Shown here: in pieces, positions 1 through 6,644 of the stretch
Layout of the letters: every line of letters begins with the position of its first letter
How positions within the stretch are numbered: the stretch's first letter is position 1
NCBI GenBank assembly: GCA_038316355.1
Contig: JBBQAO010000049.1
Span: 1 to 25,500 of the forward strand
From: Ga0077527 sp038316355
GTDB lineage: Bacteria; Pseudomonadota; Gammaproteobacteria; Burkholderiales; SG8-41
Direction: 5' to 3'
Length of the DNA: 25,500 bases
Program-made: the position numbers and the translations under genes
The notes under the pieces: model-generated
The model's input: the letters and a program-made list of their open reading frames with translations, nothing else
Told to the model about the DNA's origin: nothing
The model's database searches: none

Positions 1-306
1 CTAGAGGATGAGCGACTGCTGCAAAAATCTACGTTTCAGGCTCAATGCCTAAGGGCGCAAACGGCATCCAGTCGCTCGTTCTTGAGATGCCTCTCAAGAG
101 TTGCTACACAACTTCGATGAAAATAATCCCATCGAATTCACTGCAAGGAGATAATACAAGGGCGCAATAAACAGCGGGCATTGCGCCGCATGGATATGAC
201 CGGTGCAATGCCCGCTGTTTATTGCACCCTGCAGAGACTGCGTCGCAGCTGGATCTGGCGATTGCGGGCATGGCCCCTGGTGGCTGGCCCGCAATGCGTG
301 AGAAGG
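1..306. other. Gene-free left edge with inverted repeats
   Basis: I find no convincing gene here; the open frames overlap a palindrome and lack recognisable protein features. A 9-bp inverted repeat (GAGCGACTG at 10-18, CAGTCGCTC at 69-77) and the large stem-loop listed separately are the only structures seen. Positions 230-306 are the short region downstream of the minus-strand amidohydrolase. A gene entering from the left edge cannot be excluded. Confidence 0.5.
160..229. repeat. Large perfect stem-loop (inverted repeat)
   Basis: The arms at 164-184 and 205-225 are perfect 21-nt reverse complements (left arm begins GCAATAAACAGCGGG). A further GGG/CCC extends the pairing beyond one mismatch at 163/226. 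The loop is 20 nt. It lies downstream of the minus-strand amidohydrolase, whose stop is at 307. There is no T-run on either side, so an ordinary intrinsic terminator is not obvious. It could be a transcript-stabilising or terminating hairpin, or a mobile palindromic element. Confidence 0.75.
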
Positions 307-1182
307 TCAGTTGAAACCGTAAAGCTTGACCGGATTATCGACAAGGATTTTTTTGCGCAGGGCCGGGTCCGGCGTCCAGGCATTGAACAGATCCAGCAGG
401 TGCCCGTCCTCCGGCATGTCCTTCTCCATCCGCGGGTGTGGCCAGTCGCTGCCCCAGATGATCTGCTCGGGATTGGCGCTGACCAGTGCTTCGTGGATGG
501 CTTTACTGTCCGCGTAATCCGGATACTGCTCGGAGACGCGGTAGGCACCAGATACTTTTACCCAGATATTGCCTTCGGCCAGCAGCTTGCACATATGCTG
601 CACGCCCGGTTGCTTCGCACCCAGCTTGCCGTCGACATTGCCCATGTGGTCGAGCACGACCGGCAGTTTCCAGTGTTTGAAAAAAGGCAGCGCGCTGTCC
701 AGCGCATTGGCATCCATCATGAACTGCGCGTGCAGGCCGAGGTCAGCCATGATCGGCGCCAATTTCTCAAAGGACTGCATGCCCAGCGGGCTGAAGCCCA
801 CGCCGTGCGGCATGTGGTGAAAGCGCAGCGCACGCACGCCCGCATCGGCCATGGTTTTTAATTCGGCAGCACCGGTGTCCGGTGTAACGATGGCTGCGGC
901 ACGCAGGCGTTTGGGTTCGCGCTTGAGTGCGTCGAGCACCACGCTGTTGTCGGTGCCGTGGGCATTGCCCTGCACGATCACGCCGCGCGCCATGCCCAAT
1001 GCGTCGAGCATCTTCAGCAGGTTTTCCAGCGGCGCGTCGTCCGGCGTGTAGGAACGTTTTTCCGCGAACGGAAACCTGGTCACCGGCCCGAAGAGGTGGA
1101 AATGCGTATCGCAGCCGCCTGCCGGTGTCGGAATCTTCGGCGGGCGGGTGTTGGCGATCGGTGGCAGGCAGGGCAGTTCCAT
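307..1182 (-). CDS. Amidohydrolase-family TIM-barrel hydrolase (LigI / 2-pyrone-4,6-dicarboxylate lactonase-like)
   Basis: This is a predicted cytoplasmic hydrolase of 291 residues. It shows the amidohydrolase-2 pattern: DTHFHLFGP near residues 25-33 (metal/substrate histidines H27 and H29), LDHMG around 178-181 (H179) and WGSDWPHP at 243-250 with the catalytic-type Asp at 246. This arrangement matches the LigI-like branch, which opens cyclic lactones or related dicarboxylates; the exact substrate is not determinable. I chose the ATG at 1182 because GAGG lies 8 nt upstream. An ATG at 1209 and one at 1317 are in frame, but the extra N-terminal sequence resembles no family member and lacks a ribosome site. 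It is divergent from the deacetylase gene with about 150 nt between them, suggesting shared control. Confidence 0.85.
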   Translation of the reverse strand: MELPCLPPIANTRPPKIPTPAGGCDTHFHLFGPVTRFPFAEKRSYTPDDAPLENLLKMLDALGMARGVIVQGNAHGTDNSVVLDALKREPKRLRAAAIVTPDTGAAELKTMADAGVRALRFHHMPHGVGFSPLGMQSFEKLAPIMADLGLHAQFMMDANALDSALPFFKHWKLPVVLDHMGNVDGKLGAKQPGVQHMCKLLAEGNIWVKVSGAYRVSEQYPDYADSKAIHEALVSANPEQIIWGSDWPHPRMEKDMPEDGHLLDLFNAWTPDPALRKKILVDNPVKLYGFN

Positions 1183-1335
1183 GCGGGTATCCTCAGCGGC
1201 ATCTTTCATTGAGCGAGCAGCGATGGTAGTGCATCGCCGTGCGCTGCTCAATGCGCGGTCCGGCATCCGGACGACAGCGCGGCACTCGGCCGTTATAATT
1301 CCTGCAGCGAAATTCACTATCCCTCAGAGGACACC

Positions 1336-2253
1336 ATGATCCCGTCGAAACGCCTGCCCTATGTGCCCATCATCGATCGTCCGCCGCTGAAACTGCCGGG
1401 CGCGGCGCGGATGGTGATCTGGCCAGTGGTCAACGTCGAGGTCTGGGATATCAAGCGGCCGATGCCGCGGCAGGTGCTGCCGCCGCCGACGCACATCACG
1501 CGGCTGCCGGATTTTGCGCATTGGGCCTGGCATGAATACGGCATGCGCGTCGGTTACTGGCGCATCAAGGAATTCCTCGACGACCTCGGCATCAAAGCCT
1601 CGCTGTTCACCAATGGCAGGGTGTGCACCGATTACACACGGGTGGCCGAGTCAGCGCTGGAGTCGGGCTGGGAATTTGTCGGCCACTCATGGGACCAGCA
1701 GCCGACGCATGTCGAAAAAGACCAGCGCGCAATGATTCAGCGCACGATGAATGAGATCAAATCGTTTACCGGCAAGGCGCCAATCGGCTGGCTGGCACCG
1801 GGACTGACCGAGACGATGTATACGCCGGATTACCTCGCCGAATCCGGCATCAAATACATCGCCGACTGGGTGGTCGATGACGAGCCGGTCGACGTCCAGA
1901 CCGCGCATGGCAAGGTGCTGGGCATGCCCTATTCGCTGGAACTGAACGACATCGCGATGATGATGGTGCAACACCACGCCGCGGCGGAATTCGAATCGCG
2001 CTGCATGGATCAGTTCGAGCGTTTGTATGAGGAATCAAAAACGCGCGCCAAGATCATGGCGATTGCAGTGCATCCGTATATTTCAGGTGTGCCGCACCGG
2101 ATCAAGTATTTCGAGCGCGTGTTCCAGAAACTGCGCAAGCAGAAGGGCGTGGTGTTCTGGACCGGTGAGCAGGTTCACGACTGGTACCGGCGGACGCAGA
2201 AGGCTGTGCCGAAGGCGGCTCAGCGACAGCGAGTGGTGGCCAGAGAAAAATAA
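1336..2253 (+). CDS. Polysaccharide deacetylase (NodB-homology) family protein
   Basis: This 305-residue predicted cytoplasmic protein belongs to the NodB-homology/carbohydrate-esterase-4-like superfamily, in the branch with allantoinase-like (PuuE) and other amide hydrolases. Visible marks are VNVEVWD at 32-38 in place of the usual TFDDG strand, GHSWDQQ at 116-122 carrying a metal-type His117, APGLTET at 154-160, and AVHPYISG at 244-251 with His246. There is no signal peptide, which argues against a peptidoglycan or chitin deacetylase and for a small-molecule C-N hydrolase. AGAGGA sits 4 nt before the ATG and supports the start. It is divergent from the LigI-like hydrolase, so both may act on the same compound. 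The tail after residue 285 is basic and probably disordered. Confidence 0.85.
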   Translation: MIPSKRLPYVPIIDRPPLKLPGAARMVIWPVVNVEVWDIKRPMPRQVLPPPTHITRLPDFAHWAWHEYGMRVGYWRIKEFLDDLGIKASLFTNGRVCTDYTRVAESALESGWEFVGHSWDQQPTHVEKDQRAMIQRTMNEIKSFTGKAPIGWLAPGLTETMYTPDYLAESGIKYIADWVVDDEPVDVQTAHGKVLGMPYSLELNDIAMMMVQHHAAAEFESRCMDQFERLYEESKTRAKIMAIAVHPYISGVPHRIKYFERVFQKLRKQKGVVFWTGEQVHDWYRRTQKAVPKAAQRQRVVAREK

Positions 2254-2528
2254 ATAAAAACAACAGCTTACGGAGAAGTCGTTGAAATATTATTGAATTA
2301 AACCAATGGGTTACCGCATGATTTGTCGGGTTTGTCGTTTCTGTTATTGTCTCGAAACGATATGGTTTGTAGCGACATCACATTGAATTGCATGGGAAAA
2401 CTGAAAGCCATTGCGCCGCTGTCCATAGGCAGGCTGGAATGTTATCCGGCGTTTTTGTCGTATAAAACTTATGCAGCTTCAGTGATGCAGACTAATTGAC
2501 AACCGGCCACAGAGGCATCGAGACATCC

Positions 2529-2849
2529 ATGAGAATAGAAATCGACAATCTGACCGAAGCAGAACTCATCGATTTGAACAACCGAGTCGTCGAACGACTG
2601 CGGTTCATGGCTCAGGCACGATCACACTCCAGGATGCTTCAATTCAAGATTGGTGATCGCGTGTCCTTTGAATCGGAAGGTCATGGCGTCGTGAACGGTG
2701 TTTTGACTCGATACAACAAAAAATCCGTCACCGTGATTTCGGACGCCGGGCAACGATGGAATGTCGCGCCGCAGTTGCTTCACCACGTAGTAGAAGGCGA
2801 GTCGAAAGATATCCGAGATGCAAACGTTATCGTCATGAGGAAAAAGTAA
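2529..2849 (+). CDS. Small hypothetical protein with SH3/KOW-like core
   Basis: This 106-residue protein is not assigned to a named family. Residues 1-30 form a likely amphipathic helix (LTEAELIDLNNRVVERLRF). Residues 38-85 read like a small SH3/KOW or Tudor-type beta barrel (FKIGDRVSFESEGHG, then GVLTRYNKKSVTVISD). The C-terminus is basic. The fold suggests nucleic-acid or ribosome association, but that is inference. I prefer the ATG at 2529; an in-frame TTG at 2496 would add 11 residues. Its base composition is more AT-rich than the flanking metabolic genes. It stands alone, with about 240 nt of AT-rich DNA upstream that may hold its promoter. Confidence 0.65.
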   Translation: MRIEIDNLTEAELIDLNNRVVERLRFMAQARSHSRMLQFKIGDRVSFESEGHGVVNGVLTRYNKKSVTVISDAGQRWNVAPQLLHHVVEGESKDIRDANVIVMRKK

Positions 2850-2913
2850 TGCTGCATAACCCGCTGCTCGACACTGACGCGCGCAAATGCAGCGCGCGCT
2901 GGTCAGCGCAACG

Positions 2914-3003
2914 TTAATCCGCTAACAACTCGAACCACTCCCTCCCAAGTTTCTTCCGGTATTTGTCCGTCACCGGCTTATCGCCTCGATAAATGCCCAT
3001 TGC
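2914..3003 (-). pseudogene. C-terminal remnant of a DctP-like TRAP receptor gene
   Basis: Read on minus, this stretch encodes about 29 residues ending in a TAA stop at 2914-2916. The phrase KPVTDKYRKKLGREWFELL resembles the C-terminal helix of TRAP DctP receptors and aligns with the end of the intact DctP-like protein in this window (RPVSDRYRKDYSESFFALL, gene at 4776-5696). The reading frame is cut at about 3004, where the dispersed repeat begins, so only the 3' end survives. The match is short, so a chance resemblance or another helical protein end remains possible. Confidence 0.4.
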
Positions 3004-3004
3004 A

Positions 3005-3066
3005 GTAGCCCGGATGCGGCGCGCCCCGAAGGAAATCCCCTTGAGGGGGGGCGCAATCGGGGGGAT
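3005..3066 (-). repeat. Dispersed GTAGCCCGGATG repeat, copy A (inverted)
   Basis: It begins GTAGCCCGGATG and contains a core at 3022-3049 (CGCCCCGAAGGAAATCCCC and onward). That core is the reverse complement, with few changes, of the cores of copies B (3774-3801) and C (4662-4689). The right end is degenerate. It directly abuts the dctP remnant. Confidence 0.7.
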
Positions 3067-3161
3067 GAAACCACTGCCATCGTGCCTGTCACGACCGACA
3101 TGCCCTGGATGACGGACTGTGGCCTGCGGGCCAATGCCCGCCGCGGCACTTCAAACAGGCT

Positions 3162-3193
3162 TTGCTTCACTAGGTTATTGTATATACAATAAC
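3162..3193 (+). promoter_or_regulatory. brnTA promoter with 20-bp palindromic operator
   Basis: GTTATTGTATATACAATAAC at 3174-3193 is a perfect 20-bp palindrome ending 3 nt before the brnT start codon. A promoter-like pair, TTGCTT (3162-3167) and TACAAT (3185-3190) with 17-nt spacing, places the -10 inside the palindrome. BrnA is a ribbon-helix-helix protein that autorepresses its own operon in characterised systems, so this is the expected operator; binding here is inferred. Confidence 0.75.
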
Positions 3194-3196
3194 GCC

Positions 3197-3474
3197 ATGC
3201 GAATCACCTTCGACCAAGCCAAGCGCGACCAAACCTTGGCTGAGCGCGGGCTGGATTTCGCCGATGCCGTGCTGGTTTTTGAGGGGTGTCGCGTTGGAAG
3301 TGGAAGACACTCGAAAGAACTACGGCGAACCACGCATCATTTGCTTTGGCCTGTTGAGCGGGCGGATGGTCGTCGTGGTGTTACACACCGCGTGGCGCGG
3401 ATCGCCACGTTTTCAGCATGGGGAAAGCCAATGAGCGTGAAAAAACCCGTATCGCGCCGCTCCTTGAAATCTGA
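3197..3474 (+). pseudogene. brnT: BrnT-family toxin gene, broken by two frameshifts
   Basis: BrnT is the RNase toxin of the type II BrnT/BrnA system. Three frames must be joined to rebuild it. Residues from MRITFDQAKRDQTLAERGLDF to VFEG lie in the start frame. VALEVEDTRKNYGEPR and SGRMVVVV lie one frame on. ADRHVFSMGKANEREKT and APLLEI, with TGA at 3472-3474, lie in a third. Each shift is explained by one extra base: in the GGGG run at 3283-3286, and near 3385-3392. The rebuilt length of about 92 residues is normal for BrnT. The usual SMRKAN motif reads SMGKAN, a further sign of decay. Assembly or sequencing indels are an alternative explanation. The reading frame as given cannot make an active toxin. 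Confidence 0.8.
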
Positions 3475-3706
3475 TCTTGCCCGCGTTGATGCGCATGCGG
3501 TGAAGCGTGAGGAATACGAAGATCTTCCCGAACTCACGGACGATATGCTGGCGCGCGCAAAGATCAATAGAGGTGGAAGACCTTTTTCAGCGAATCCGCG
3601 CAAGTTGATATCGCTGCGACTGCCGGTCGATGTGCTCGATCGCTGGAAAGCGACTGGTCCGGGTTGGCAAACGCGCATGGCGGAACGGCTGAGCAAGGTT
3701 CGTTGA
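3431..3706 (+). CDS. brnA: BrnA-family antitoxin
   Basis: BrnA binds and neutralises BrnT and represses the operon. The 91-residue frame is intact. Its N-terminal toxin-binding part contains LKSDLARVDAHAV and EEYEDLPELTDDML (residues 12-40). Its C-terminal ribbon-helix-helix DNA-binding part is KLISLRLPVDVLDRWK followed by TGPGWQTRMAERL (residues 58-87), a strongly conserved BrnA ending. The ATG at 3431 overlaps the end of brnT by 44 nt, with GGGGAAAG just upstream. An in-frame TTG at 3464 (LKSDLARV) is an alternative without a ribosome site. The antitoxin survives while the toxin is broken, the pattern expected when a toxin is lost first. Confidence 0.88.
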   Translation: MSVKKPVSRRSLKSDLARVDAHAVKREEYEDLPELTDDMLARAKINRGGRPFSANPRKLISLRLPVDVLDRWKATGPGWQTRMAERLSKVR

Positions 3707-3721
3707 ATTGCCGTAGCAAGT

Positions 3722-3820
3722 GTAGCCCGTAAGAAGCGAAGTGAAATACGGGACCATGTTCCCGAAATCCACTGTCCCCCAAGGGGACTTCTTTCAGGGC
3801 GCGCTCCTTACGGGCTACGG
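3722..3820 (+). repeat. Dispersed GTAGCCCGGATG-family repeat, copy B
   Basis: The element is bounded by a 12-bp terminal inverted repeat (GTAGCCCGTAAG at 3722-3733 and CTTACGGGCTAC at 3807-3818). Its core at 3774-3801 (GTCCCCCAAGGGGACTTC, then TTTCAGGGCG) is nearly identical to that of copy C at 4662-4689. The left part (GAAGCGAAGTGAAATACGGG) matches the style of copy D near 18046. Confidence 0.8.
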
Positions 3821-3835
3821 GTCACGGGTAGCGCA

Positions 3836-3864
3836 TGGACAGTGCATCCCCGGCCCGGTAAAAT
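3836..3864 (+). promoter_or_regulatory. Probable promoter for the Mn riboswitch/exporter transcript
   Basis: TGGACA (3836-3841) and TAAAAT (3859-3864) are separated by exactly 17 nt and lie just upstream of the riboswitch, as a sigma-70 promoter should. Sequence-based inference only. Confidence 0.55.
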
Positions 3865-3871
3865 CCGCTCC

Positions 3872-4050
3872 GTCATTGGGGAGTAGCCGCCCTCCATCGA
3901 GAGGGGTTTGCGTCAACACACTTGACCTTCGGGTCATGGCGCAAGCGGTTTCCTTATGTTGCAAGACACTTGGCAAGACCTTTGACCATATTGCCTTCGG
4001 ATTGGCCGGAGAAGCGATGTGGTCATCCGTCTTCTTCCGGCCAAGGAGTT
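3872..4050 (+). ncRNA. yybP-ykoY (manganese) riboswitch
   Basis: The leader carries signatures of the yybP-ykoY class: GGGGAGTAGCC at 3878-3888, the loop TCAACACACTTG at 3913-3924, a GACC-TTCG-GGTC tip hairpin at 3924-3935, and GCAAGACCTTTG at 3973-3984. This class senses Mn2+ and turns on Mn exporters, which fits the UPF0016 gene that follows. Downstream, TTGGCCGGA (4002-4010) pairs with TCCGGCCAA (4036-4044), whose end abuts the AAGGAG ribosome site (4043-4048). A competing pairing of TGACCA (3983-3988) with TGGTCA (4020-4025) crosses that stem. Translational control of the exporter is therefore plausible. Confidence 0.85.
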
Positions 4051-4054
4051 CATG

Positions 4055-4630
4055 ATGGAAGCCTTTCTGATCTCGACCGGCATCGTCGCCCTCGCTGAAA
4101 TCGGCGACAAGACGCAATTGCTGGCACTCATCCTCGCTGCCAAGTACCGCAAGCCCTGGCCGATCATCATCGGCATTCTGGTGGCGACTCTGGCCAATCA
4201 TGCCTTTGCCGGCGCTCTCGGCGCTTGGATGACTTCGCTGATCAGCCCGGAAATGTTGCGCTGGATACTCGGGCTTTCCTTCCTCGGCATGGCGGTCTGG
4301 ACGCTGATCCCCGACAAGTTTGATGAGAAGGATGCGAAGCTTGCCCGCTTCGGTGTGTTCGGCACGACGCTGTTTGCATTTTTTCTGGTGGAGATGGGCG
4401 ACAAGACGCAGATCGCTACGGTTGCTCTGGCTGCCCAGTACCACGCTTTTGTGCCGGTGGTTGCCGGCACGACGCTGGGCATGATGATTGCCAACGTGCC
4501 TGCGGTTCTGCTGGGTGATCGTATCGCGCACCGCATGCCGGTGCGGCTGGTGCATGGCATCGCTGCGGTGATTTTTGCGCTTCTGGGTATTGCGACGTTG
4601 CTCGGCGCTGGTAAATCGCTCGGCTTTTAG
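4055..4630 (+). CDS. UPF0016/TMEM165 family manganese exporter (MneP/MntX-like)
   Basis: This 191-residue inner-membrane protein has about six hydrophobic helices in two homologous halves. Each half carries the family signature: EIGDKTQ near residue 16 in the first and EMGDKTQ near residue 119 in the second. The acidic residues of these motifs form the cation site in UPF0016/Gdt1 transporters, and bacterial members (MneP, MneA, MntX) export Mn2+. The length is normal. ATG at 4055 is preferred over the adjacent ATG at 4052 because it sits 6 nt from AAGGAG. The upstream yybP-ykoY riboswitch independently supports a manganese role. Repeat copies B and C flank the riboswitch-exporter unit. Confidence 0.92.
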   Translation: MEAFLISTGIVALAEIGDKTQLLALILAAKYRKPWPIIIGILVATLANHAFAGALGAWMTSLISPEMLRWILGLSFLGMAVWTLIPDKFDEKDAKLARFGVFGTTLFAFFLVEMGDKTQIATVALAAQYHAFVPVVAGTTLGMMIANVPAVLLGDRIAHRMPVRLVHGIAAVIFALLGIATLLGAGKSLGF

Positions 4631-4634
4631 GGCT

Positions 4635-4702
4635 GCATGCCCCGGATGGCGGCCTTCGGGCGTCCCCCAAGGGGACTTCCTTCGGGGCGTATCCGGGCTA
4701 CG
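4635..4702 (+). repeat. Dispersed GTAGCCCGGATG-family repeat, copy C
   Basis: Inverted ends CCCCGGATG (near 4640) and ATCCGGGCTACGG (near 4690-4702) enclose the core at 4662-4689, which differs from copy B at only a few positions. It begins right after the exporter stop codon and may act as a transcript-end hairpin. Confidence 0.75.
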
Positions 4703-4753
4703 GAGCTGGTTGTTACCCTCTCCCCGTTTTTATGGGTGACGAGGGAGCACTTG

Positions 4754-4776
4754 AAGCGAAGCAGTTAATACGGGCC
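4754..4776 (+). repeat. Decayed fragment of the same repeat family
   Basis: GAAGCGAAGCAGTTAATACG resembles the interior of copies B and D (GAAGCGAAGTGAAATACGGG). It is a partial match and ends at the stop codon of the DctP-like gene. Confidence 0.4.
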
Positions 4777-5696
4777 TAGTCCAGTAGCGCGAAAAAACTC
4801 TCGCTGTAATCCTTGCGGTACCTGTCGCTGACCGGTCGCACCGCATCGGCAAAGGCGCGGTGCTGTTCCGGTGTCAGGCGCACGATTTCGTTTTCTGCGG
4901 GATCGAGTTTTTTCAGGATGTCGGCATCTTCCGCCGCGGCAAGCTGGCGCTGCAGCACGGTGGCCTCGGCGGCGGCGGTGTCCGCTGCGCGCTGCACGGA
5001 GGCCGGCCAGGATTCGTATTGCGCGCGGTTCGCCATCAGGCAGGCGACGCCGTAGACATGGCCGGACAGCGTGATGTGGCGGTGGTGTTTGTGCATGTTG
5101 AAGTTGTAGATGTTGGTCAGCGGATTGTCCTGCGCGTCAAAACGGTCGCCGGCGATCTGTTCGACGAAGATCTTGATGTCTTCGAGGATGGGTTCCATGC
5201 CGAGCAGGCGCAGCGATTCGGCCTGCAGTTCGCTCATCTGGATGCGGATGCGCATGCCACGGCAGTCGGCCGGGTTGCGGATCGCGCGCAGCTTGTTGCT
5301 GAAGTGGCGGAAACCGTTGTCCCAGTACGCCAGCAGGCGGAACGGCGATTGCGCCGCGACTTTCGCACGCAGGCTCTGGCCGAGCCGCCCGTCGAGAACT
5401 CGATAGGCGGCTGTGCGGTCCGGGAACAGAAAGGGCAGGTCGAACAGCGCCAGTTCCGGCACCCATTTCGCATAGCGCAGCGACGAGATGTAGCAGGCCG
5501 ACAGTTCGCCGCTTTCGACCATCTTCGGCAGGTCGCCGGATTTGTGGCCCAGCGCCAGCACGTCGGGCACGAACTGGAAATCTATGGCGTCGCCGGCTTC
5601 GCGCTTGAGCACTTCGCCAAAGCGTACGCAGGCCCGGGTGTGGATGGAAGCGGGCTTCTGGTAGCCGCCGAGGCGGATCACGATGGGGGCGGGCAT
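4776..5696 (-). CDS. DctP-family (TRAP) solute-binding protein lacking a signal peptide
   Basis: TRAP-transporter receptors bind carboxylates in the periplasm. This 306-residue protein has the DctP fold: the opening IRLGGYQKPASIH, LGHKSGDLPKMVESGEL around 48-64, and the conserved stretch GMRIRIQMSELQAESLRLLG around 145-165 with the ligand-binding Arg. It starts directly at the mature domain. An in-frame TAA lies five codons before the ATG at 5696, so no signal peptide can be recovered upstream, and no strong ribosome site is visible. No DctQ or DctM gene is nearby. It is 34 nt downstream of the TauE/SafE permease gene on the same strand, so they probably share a transcript. It could be a cytoplasmic ligand-binding derivative or a degenerated receptor. 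Confidence 0.8.
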   Translation of the reverse strand: MPAPIVIRLGGYQKPASIHTRACVRFGEVLKREAGDAIDFQFVPDVLALGHKSGDLPKMVESGELSACYISSLRYAKWVPELALFDLPFLFPDRTAAYRVLDGRLGQSLRAKVAAQSPFRLLAYWDNGFRHFSNKLRAIRNPADCRGMRIRIQMSELQAESLRLLGMEPILEDIKIFVEQIAGDRFDAQDNPLTNIYNFNMHKHHRHITLSGHVYGVACLMANRAQYESWPASVQRAADTAAAEATVLQRQLAAAEDADILKKLDPAENEIVRLTPEQHRAFADAVRPVSDRYRKDYSESFFALLD

Positions 5697-5730
5697 GTTG
5701 GGCAGTTTTTAACGGGTTGTGGTGAGAATT

Positions 5731-6504
5731 CTAGAGCAGGCCGGAGATCAACCCCAGCGCGACAATGAACAGCAGTATGGCGACGAGGATCTGGACGCCA
5801 CGCAGGGTGGCTTTTCGCAGGTAGTGATTGCCGAAGATTGAGCCCGCCAGAGCCGCGACGACAGCGGCGGCCAGCAGGCTGTAGTCCAGCGCTGCATGCT
5901 GTGCAAAGATCAGCGGTGCGTAGATAGACAGGCGGGACACATCGATGAGGAAGGCGATGGCGGCACCAGTGGCGACATAGGTTGCTTTGTCGATTCCCGT
6001 TTTTACCAGGAATGCCGAGCGCAACGCACCTTGCATGCCGGCGAGGCCGCCGAAAAAGCCGCTGAGCAGTCCGCCGAATGGCTGGTAGCGCGGTGCAAAG
6101 GTGATTTTGCGAAACGCGGGCAACAATTCAGCACATGCAAAACACAGCAGCAGGATGCCGATGACCAGTTTTGCCGGCTCTATCTGGATGGTGCGGCCGA
6201 AGATTGCATAACTGAAAAGCGCGCTGGTTTCCGCGACCTGCACCAGCAACCAGGCGCCAGCAAAGGCACCGGCGATGGCAGGCAAGCCGAAACGCAGCAC
6301 CAGGTTGCGATCAATGTGGCGCCAGACCAGTGCCAGTTTGAATGTGCCGTTCAGAAAATGGACTATGGCAGTCAGGGCCACTGCTTTTTCCACTGCAAAA
6401 AACAGCGCAAACGCGGGCAGCAGCAATGTACCCAGGCCAAAACCGGAAAAGAAGGTCAGCCCTGAAGCAAGGGCTGCGACGGTGCATATGATCAGATAAC
6501 TCAT
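5731..6504 (-). CDS. TauE/SafE (TSUP) family membrane permease
   Basis: This 257-residue, very hydrophobic protein has about eight membrane helices in two repeats. It opens with a hydrophobic helix leading into GLTFFSGFGLGTLLLPAF and has FGGLLSGFFGGLAGMQGAL near the middle, the glycine-rich half-repeat typical of TSUP transporters. Members export sulfite or move sulfonates and small organic anions; the substrate cannot be told from sequence. It is the first gene of a two-gene minus-strand unit with the DctP-like protein, and is divergent from the VOC gene across 140 nt. The length is normal for the family. Confidence 0.87.
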   Translation of the reverse strand: MSYLIICTVAALASGLTFFSGFGLGTLLLPAFALFFAVEKAVALTAIVHFLNGTFKLALVWRHIDRNLVLRFGLPAIAGAFAGAWLLVQVAETSALFSYAIFGRTIQIEPAKLVIGILLLCFACAELLPAFRKITFAPRYQPFGGLLSGFFGGLAGMQGALRSAFLVKTGIDKATYVATGAAIAFLIDVSRLSIYAPLIFAQHAALDYSLLAAAVVAALAGSIFGNHYLRKATLRGVQILVAILLFIVALGLISGLL

Positions 6505-6644
6505 GGCGTGCAGGAGAACACGGGGCTTTGCTCATGGCAAGCGAAGGCCATGGGCGGCTGCCATTGCTGTGCGCCACATTCATGCAGGGTAAAATCCGCT
6601 GTGCCAGGATCAAGTCAAAGTCCATATCACGGGAGGGCAAGGCC

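Larger units (their letters stand above)
2850..3173. other. Gene-poor, repeat-scarred intergenic stretch
   Basis: This region upstream of brnT holds no intact gene. It contains a GC-only hairpin (CGCGCGC at 2878-2884 with GCGCGCG at 2892-2898, no T-run), a short dctP-like remnant on minus (2914-3003) and a copy of the dispersed repeat (3005-3066), both listed separately. I see nothing further in 3067-3160. Confidence 0.5.

Noticed and set aside
181..861. 226-residue plus-strand open frame
   Set aside because: Antisense to the LigI-like hydrolase and starting inside the palindrome; no family features.
2878..2898. GC-only hairpin as a terminator for the small SH3-like gene
   Set aside because: No T-run follows and the sequence is simple alternating CG; support is too weak.
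3119..3706. A single 195-residue protein covering brnT and brnA
   Set aside because: The middle is out-of-frame brnT sequence; the apparent fusion arises from the frameshifts, and the region before 3197 is upstream promoter DNA.
3815..4555. 246-residue minus-strand open frame
   Set aside because: Antisense to the riboswitch and Mn exporter; its His/Gln/Arg-rich content is typical of a shadow frame.
4860..5768. 302-residue plus-strand open frame
   Set aside because: Antisense to the DctP-like gene, with no recognisable motifs.
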